A stretch of 64,000 bases of DNA from DASYVD01 sp036000545 (GTDB lineage: Bacteria; Actinomycetota; UBA4738; CALAEC01): NCBI GenBank assembly GCA_036000545.1, contig DASYVD010000105.1, forward strand, positions 8,018-72,017. Reading direction: 5' to 3'. The notes under the pieces were generated by a model, which was given only the letters and a program-made list of their open reading frames with translations, made no database searches and had not been told where the DNA came from. How positions within the stretch are numbered: the stretch's first letter is position 1; every line of letters begins with the position of its first letter. The translations under genes and the position numbers were made by a program. This document shows positions 60,920 through 64,000 of the stretch, in pieces.

Positions 60920-61642
60920 TCAGCCTCGCCGGACCTTCACCGCGGGGTTTCCGGCGACCCGGAGGTCCACGTACGCGAGGTCCGCCCCCTGCTTCCCCGC
61001 CCACCGCAACACCTTAGCGAGTGCGGCGTTCTTTTCCGGCAGGGAACCGGCCTGACCGTAGAGGATCCTTGTGCCATCCACGAGGTGGAGGACGATCTGT
61101 CCTTCCTCCAGCGAGGCCCTCTCCACCTGCCCGCGCAGCCTGGGCGCCAGCGATGCCGCCACGGCTAGCGGCTCCTCTAGGCCCTCGAGGACGGCCCCCG
61201 GCCGAAGGGGCCGCCCAGACCGACCGATCGCCACAAGGGCTTTCGGGGGCTTCCTCCGCCGGTTGAGCACGGTTCCGTCCGCCGCCACCACCGCGACCCC
61301 GTTCGGATGCCGCACCCACGCCACCTCGGATCGCTCCTCGATCGTCAGGATGAGTGTTGATGGGAAGGAGCGACTAACCTCGGCCCGCCGGATCCACGGG
61401 TTCCGCATGAGCGACCGGGCCACGCGCTCGGTCGGGAACGTGAGCAGGTTGGCGTCGGCGCCGATCCCTGCGAGGCGCACGACCTCAGAGTCCGAGAGGT
61501 GGCGGTTACCCTTCACCTTCACGTCGCGGATATGGAAGACCGGGGAGGATGCAACCGCCCATGCGCCCACGGCCATCGCGATCACCGTCAGCGTGACGAT
61601 CCCACCCCACGGCCGGCGTCGCGCCCCGGCCTCAGCCCTCAC
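60920..61642 (-). CDS. ftsQ: Cell division protein FtsQ
   Basis: Bitopic divisome protein linking FtsL/FtsB to later proteins. The 240-residue protein has a short basic cytoplasmic N-terminus, one membrane helix (IVTLTVIAMAVGAWAVASS), a POTRA domain (FHIRDVKVKGNRHLSDSEVVRLAGI in outline), and the FtsQ/DivIB beta domain. The GTG start overlaps the end of murB by 11 bases. Order murC-murB-ftsQ-ftsZ is standard for actinobacteria. Confidence 0.93.
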   Translation of the reverse strand: MRAEAGARRRPWGGIVTLTVIAMAVGAWAVASSPVFHIRDVKVKGNRHLSDSEVVRLAGIGADANLLTFPTERVARSLMRNPWIRRAEVSRSFPSTLILTIEERSEVAWVRHPNGVAVVAADGTVLNRRRKPPKALVAIGRSGRPLRPGAVLEGLEEPLAVAASLAPRLRGQVERASLEEGQIVLHLVDGTRILYGQAGSLPEKNAALAKVLRWAGKQGADLAYVDLRVAGNPAVKVRRG

Positions 61643-62591
61643 CGAATTTCCCCACCAGGTGAACCTCCGGGTCCAGGGTCACGCCTAACCGCTCGTGCAC
61701 GCGGTCGCGCACCTGAGCGATGAGGAGGTGAACGTCCCGCGCGGTGGCCCCCTTGCGAGCCACGATGAAGTTGGCGTGCTTCTCGGAGACCTTGGCACCC
61801 CCGACGGAAAGCCCCTTCGCGCCGGCCGCCTCCACGAGCCGCGCGGCGTGATCGTCGGGCGGGTTCTTGAACACGCTCCCACAGTTTGGTTCCGACAGAG
61901 GTTGGGTGGCCCGGCGCCACTCCCGAGCCTCGTCCATGAGGGTCCGGATCTGGGCAGGGTCTCCCGGCCGGAGACGGACGGTCGCTCCGACCACGACGCT
62001 TCTTTCCGGCAAGGTCGAATCGCGATAGCGGAATCCCGCTTCCTCCACCGGCACCACTCGCAGACGATCTTCCTGGGTGAGGAACACCTCCGCGGAGTCG
62101 AGCACCTCGTCAAGGGAATGCTCGTGCGCCCCCGCGTTCATCCGCACCGAGCCGCCCAGCGATGCGGGGATGGCGACGCCGAACTCGAGTCCGGCCAGCG
62201 AGTGCGAGAGCGCCACCCCGGCGAGCGCGGGAAGCGGCATGGCCCCGCCCGCGCTGATGCGATGTCCGTCGCGGGCAGCCCACCGGAACGAACGGCCGAG
62301 ACGCAGCACGAGGCCCGGGAACCCGTCATCGGAGACGAGTAGGTTCGAGCCCTTCCCGATCACCAAGAACGGGAGCCCCGTCTCCCTGAGGGCCCGCCCC
62401 ACCGCGGACAGGTCTTCCTGAGATTGCGCTTCGAGGTACAGAGCGGCGGGGCCCCCCAAGCGGAACGACGTCAGAGACGCAAGGGGGAATCCCCGCCGGA
62501 GGCGGTCCCCGGCGACCGCGCGAAGGATGCTTTCGGCCGCTTCCACCGCGCCGTCCGGGGTCTCGGACCTCGCGCCGCCCTCACTGATCAT
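61632..62591 (-). CDS. murB: UDP-N-acetylenolpyruvoylglucosamine reductase
   Basis: Flavoenzyme that reduces the enolpyruvyl group to form UDP-MurNAc in peptidoglycan synthesis. The 319-residue protein has the FAD motifs TSFRLGGPAALY, VIGKGSNLLVSDDGF and NAGAHEHSLDEVL, and the catalytic Ser in NCGSVFKNPPDD plus the C-terminal SEKHANFIV. The ATG overlaps the end of murC by 11 bases. It is of the type I short-loop form by length. Confidence 0.95.
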   Translation of the reverse strand: MISEGGARSETPDGAVEAAESILRAVAGDRLRRGFPLASLTSFRLGGPAALYLEAQSQEDLSAVGRALRETGLPFLVIGKGSNLLVSDDGFPGLVLRLGRSFRWAARDGHRISAGGAMPLPALAGVALSHSLAGLEFGVAIPASLGGSVRMNAGAHEHSLDEVLDSAEVFLTQEDRLRVVPVEEAGFRYRDSTLPERSVVVGATVRLRPGDPAQIRTLMDEAREWRRATQPLSEPNCGSVFKNPPDDHAARLVEAAGAKGLSVGGAKVSEKHANFIVARKGATARDVHLLIAQVRDRVHERLGVTLDPEVHLVGKFGEG

Positions 62592-63996
62592 GGGTTCCCT
62601 CCGTCCCCACTGATGACCCCAACCGGGCGAGCGTCTCTTCCCCCACCATGGTCACGTCTCCGGCGCCGAGCGTCAGCACGAGATCGCCCGGGCGGACCTC
62701 ACGGGCGAGGAAGGACGCGAGGTCCGCGCGGTGGGGCAGATAGACGATCCGTTTGCCAGGAGCGGCCTCCGCCAGGGCATCCACGACGAGCTTCCCGGTG
62801 ATGCCGGGCACGGGCATCTCCCCCGCCGCATAGACGTCGGTCACGACGGCGACGTCCGCGTCGGCGAGGCTGCTTCCCAATTCCCGCCACATCGCCGCGG
62901 TGCGCGTGTATCGGTGGGGCTGAAACACCGCAACGATCCTGCGGGTGCCGTCGCCACCGCCACTCGTCGCCGCCCGCGCCGACGCCAGAGTTGCGGCGAT
63001 CTCCGTCGGGTGGTGCGCGTAGTCGTCGACGAACTCGGTGCCGGCCGCGCTCCCCCTATGCTCGTATCTGCGGCGGACCCCCCGGAACGTGGCCAGGGAG
63101 GCCGCGGCGTCCGCGGGATCCACCCCCACCTGCCGGGCCACGGCGATGGCGGCGGCCGCGTTGAGCAGGTAGTGATGCCCCGGCACGGGGACTTCGACCC
63201 GGGTGGCGCCGCCCTCCCAGTGGAGCATGCACGCTCCGCCTGTCGCTCGGACCTCCACGTCCTCGAGGCGCACGTCGTTCTGGGGCCCTTCTCCGTACGT
63301 CACCGAGGGCACGGCCGCGACCTCGATGACGCGTCGCGCGGCGGCGTCGTCCCCGCACGCCACCACCAAGCTTGCGCGGCGGCAGAACTCGGCGAACGCC
63401 GCTTCGATCTCATCCCGGCCCGAGAAGAAGTCCAGATGATCTTCCTCGACGTTGGTCACCACCGCGATCTCTGGGGAGAGCAGAAGGAAAGAGCCGTCGG
63501 ACTCGTCGGCCTCCGCCACGAACAATTCCCCCTTTCCGGATCGGGCGTTGCTGCCGCTCTCGTTCAGGTCCCCCCCAATCACGTAGGTGGGGTCCAGTCC
63601 GGCGTGCTCGAGGATCACGGCCACCATCGACGTGGTCGTGGTCTTGCCGTGGGTCCCGGCTACCGCGACCGCCCGCCGGTCGCGCATCAGCGCCGCCAAT
63701 ACCTGGGCCCGGGCCAGCACCGGGATCCCCCGCGACACCGCCTCAACGACCTCCGGGTTGCCTGGACCGATCGCTGTGGACACCACAACAGCGTCGGCAT
63801 CGCCGACGAGGTTTGCAGCGTGTCCCAGGTGGACGGCCGCTCCCTCCTCGCGGAGTGCCGGGAGCGCCGGGCCGTCCTTGAGATCGGACCCGGAGACCTC
63901 CACTCCCCGAGCCAGGAGGAGTCGAGCGATGCCGCTCATGCCGGCCCCGCCGATTCCGACGAGGTGGACGCGGCTGATCCCGGAGAGGTCGGGCAC
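62581..63996 (-). CDS. murC: UDP-N-acetylmuramate--L-alanine ligase
   Basis: ATP-dependent ligase that adds L-Ala to UDP-MurNAc. The 471-residue protein begins VHLVGIGGAGMSGIARLLL, has the Mur P-loop VAGTHGKTTTTSM, EADESDGSFLLL, TNVEEDHLDFF, and DDYAHHPTEI, all diagnostic for MurC. The GTG at 63996 lies four bases from the window edge, so its upstream context cannot be seen, but the family starts at this residue. It overlaps murB by 11 bases. Confidence 0.94.
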   Translation of the reverse strand: MPDLSGISRVHLVGIGGAGMSGIARLLLARGVEVSGSDLKDGPALPALREEGAAVHLGHAANLVGDADAVVVSTAIGPGNPEVVEAVSRGIPVLARAQVLAALMRDRRAVAVAGTHGKTTTTSMVAVILEHAGLDPTYVIGGDLNESGSNARSGKGELFVAEADESDGSFLLLSPEIAVVTNVEEDHLDFFSGRDEIEAAFAEFCRRASLVVACGDDAAARRVIEVAAVPSVTYGEGPQNDVRLEDVEVRATGGACMLHWEGGATRVEVPVPGHHYLLNAAAAIAVARQVGVDPADAAASLATFRGVRRRYEHRGSAAGTEFVDDYAHHPTEIAATLASARAATSGGGDGTRRIVAVFQPHRYTRTAAMWRELGSSLADADVAVVTDVYAAGEMPVPGITGKLVVDALAEAAPGKRIVYLPHRADLASFLAREVRPGDLVLTLGAGDVTMVGEETLARLGSSVGTEGTHDQ

Positions 63997-64000
63997 GGGC

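Overview
The window is a GC-rich chromosomal segment from an actinobacterium, probably an uncultured or deep-branching member of Actinomycetota. The main evidence is conserved gene order: rpsA-coaE with uvrB, uvrA and polA nearby; uvrC-rapZ with gap-pgk-tpiA; lspA-rluD with dnaE; and the division block murC-murB-ftsQ-ftsZ-yfiH-yggS-sepF-yggT-divIVA-ileS. FtsA is absent and SepF is present, as expected for this phylum. Two DnaA boxes match the high-GC actinobacterial form, and several genes look leaderless, with a TANNNT -10 box 6-7 bases before the start codon.

Layout. 1-2.1 kb: peptide ABC importer (binding lipoprotein cut by the window edge, and an OppC-type permease). 2.2-5.2 kb: lower glycolysis, gap-pgk-tpiA. 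5.3-12.7 kb: rapZ, uvrC, a propeller/cupredoxin lipoprotein and uvrA. 12.9-18.1 kb: S9 peptidase, a membrane protein, an amidohydrolase and an LVIVD-repeat protein. 18.3-24.7 kb: uvrB, a split PH-like gene, DUF2203, a cupin, a HAD hydrolase, coaE and rpsA. 24.8-27.1 kb: a dispersed repeat, then an acyl-CoA-dehydrogenase-like enzyme overlapping a type III polyketide synthase. 27.2-32.3 kb: polA, a DtxR/IdeR-type regulator, an iron permease with an iron-box operator, and a DUF554 protein. 32.3-32.7 kb: an intergenic region with its own promoter and a strongly structured candidate RNA. 32.7-35.8 kb: a polar amino-acid ABC importer ending in a cupredoxin lipoprotein. 35.9-42.8 kb: a second copy of the dispersed repeat, a sarcosine-oxidase-like enzyme and a complete Liv-type ABC importer. 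43.05 kb: a tRNA with anticodon CAA but a short, class-I variable loop. 43.2-45.6 kb: DppA-type D-aminopeptidase and two paralogous membrane proteins. 45.6-52.3 kb: dnaE, an iron-sulfur PD-(D/E)XK nuclease, rluD-like, lspA and a DksA/TraR-type protein. 52.3-64 kb: a tandem repeat, a T-box leader with ileS, then the division and cell-wall cluster on the opposite strand.

Functional links. All three UvrABC subunits and DNA polymerase I lie within about 24 kb. The DtxR regulator is followed by an FTR1 iron permease carrying an iron-box operator, which makes a compact iron-homeostasis unit. The Liv importer precedes a flavin amine oxidase, suggesting uptake and oxidation of an N-methylated amino acid. 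The T-box couples isoleucyl-tRNA synthetase production to tRNA-Ile charging. The least explained items are the structured RNA at 32443-32655, the class-I-shaped CAA tRNA, the two-copy dispersed repeat, and the dehydrogenase-like/type III PKS pair. All functional calls come from reading motifs and gene order by eye; no database search was run.
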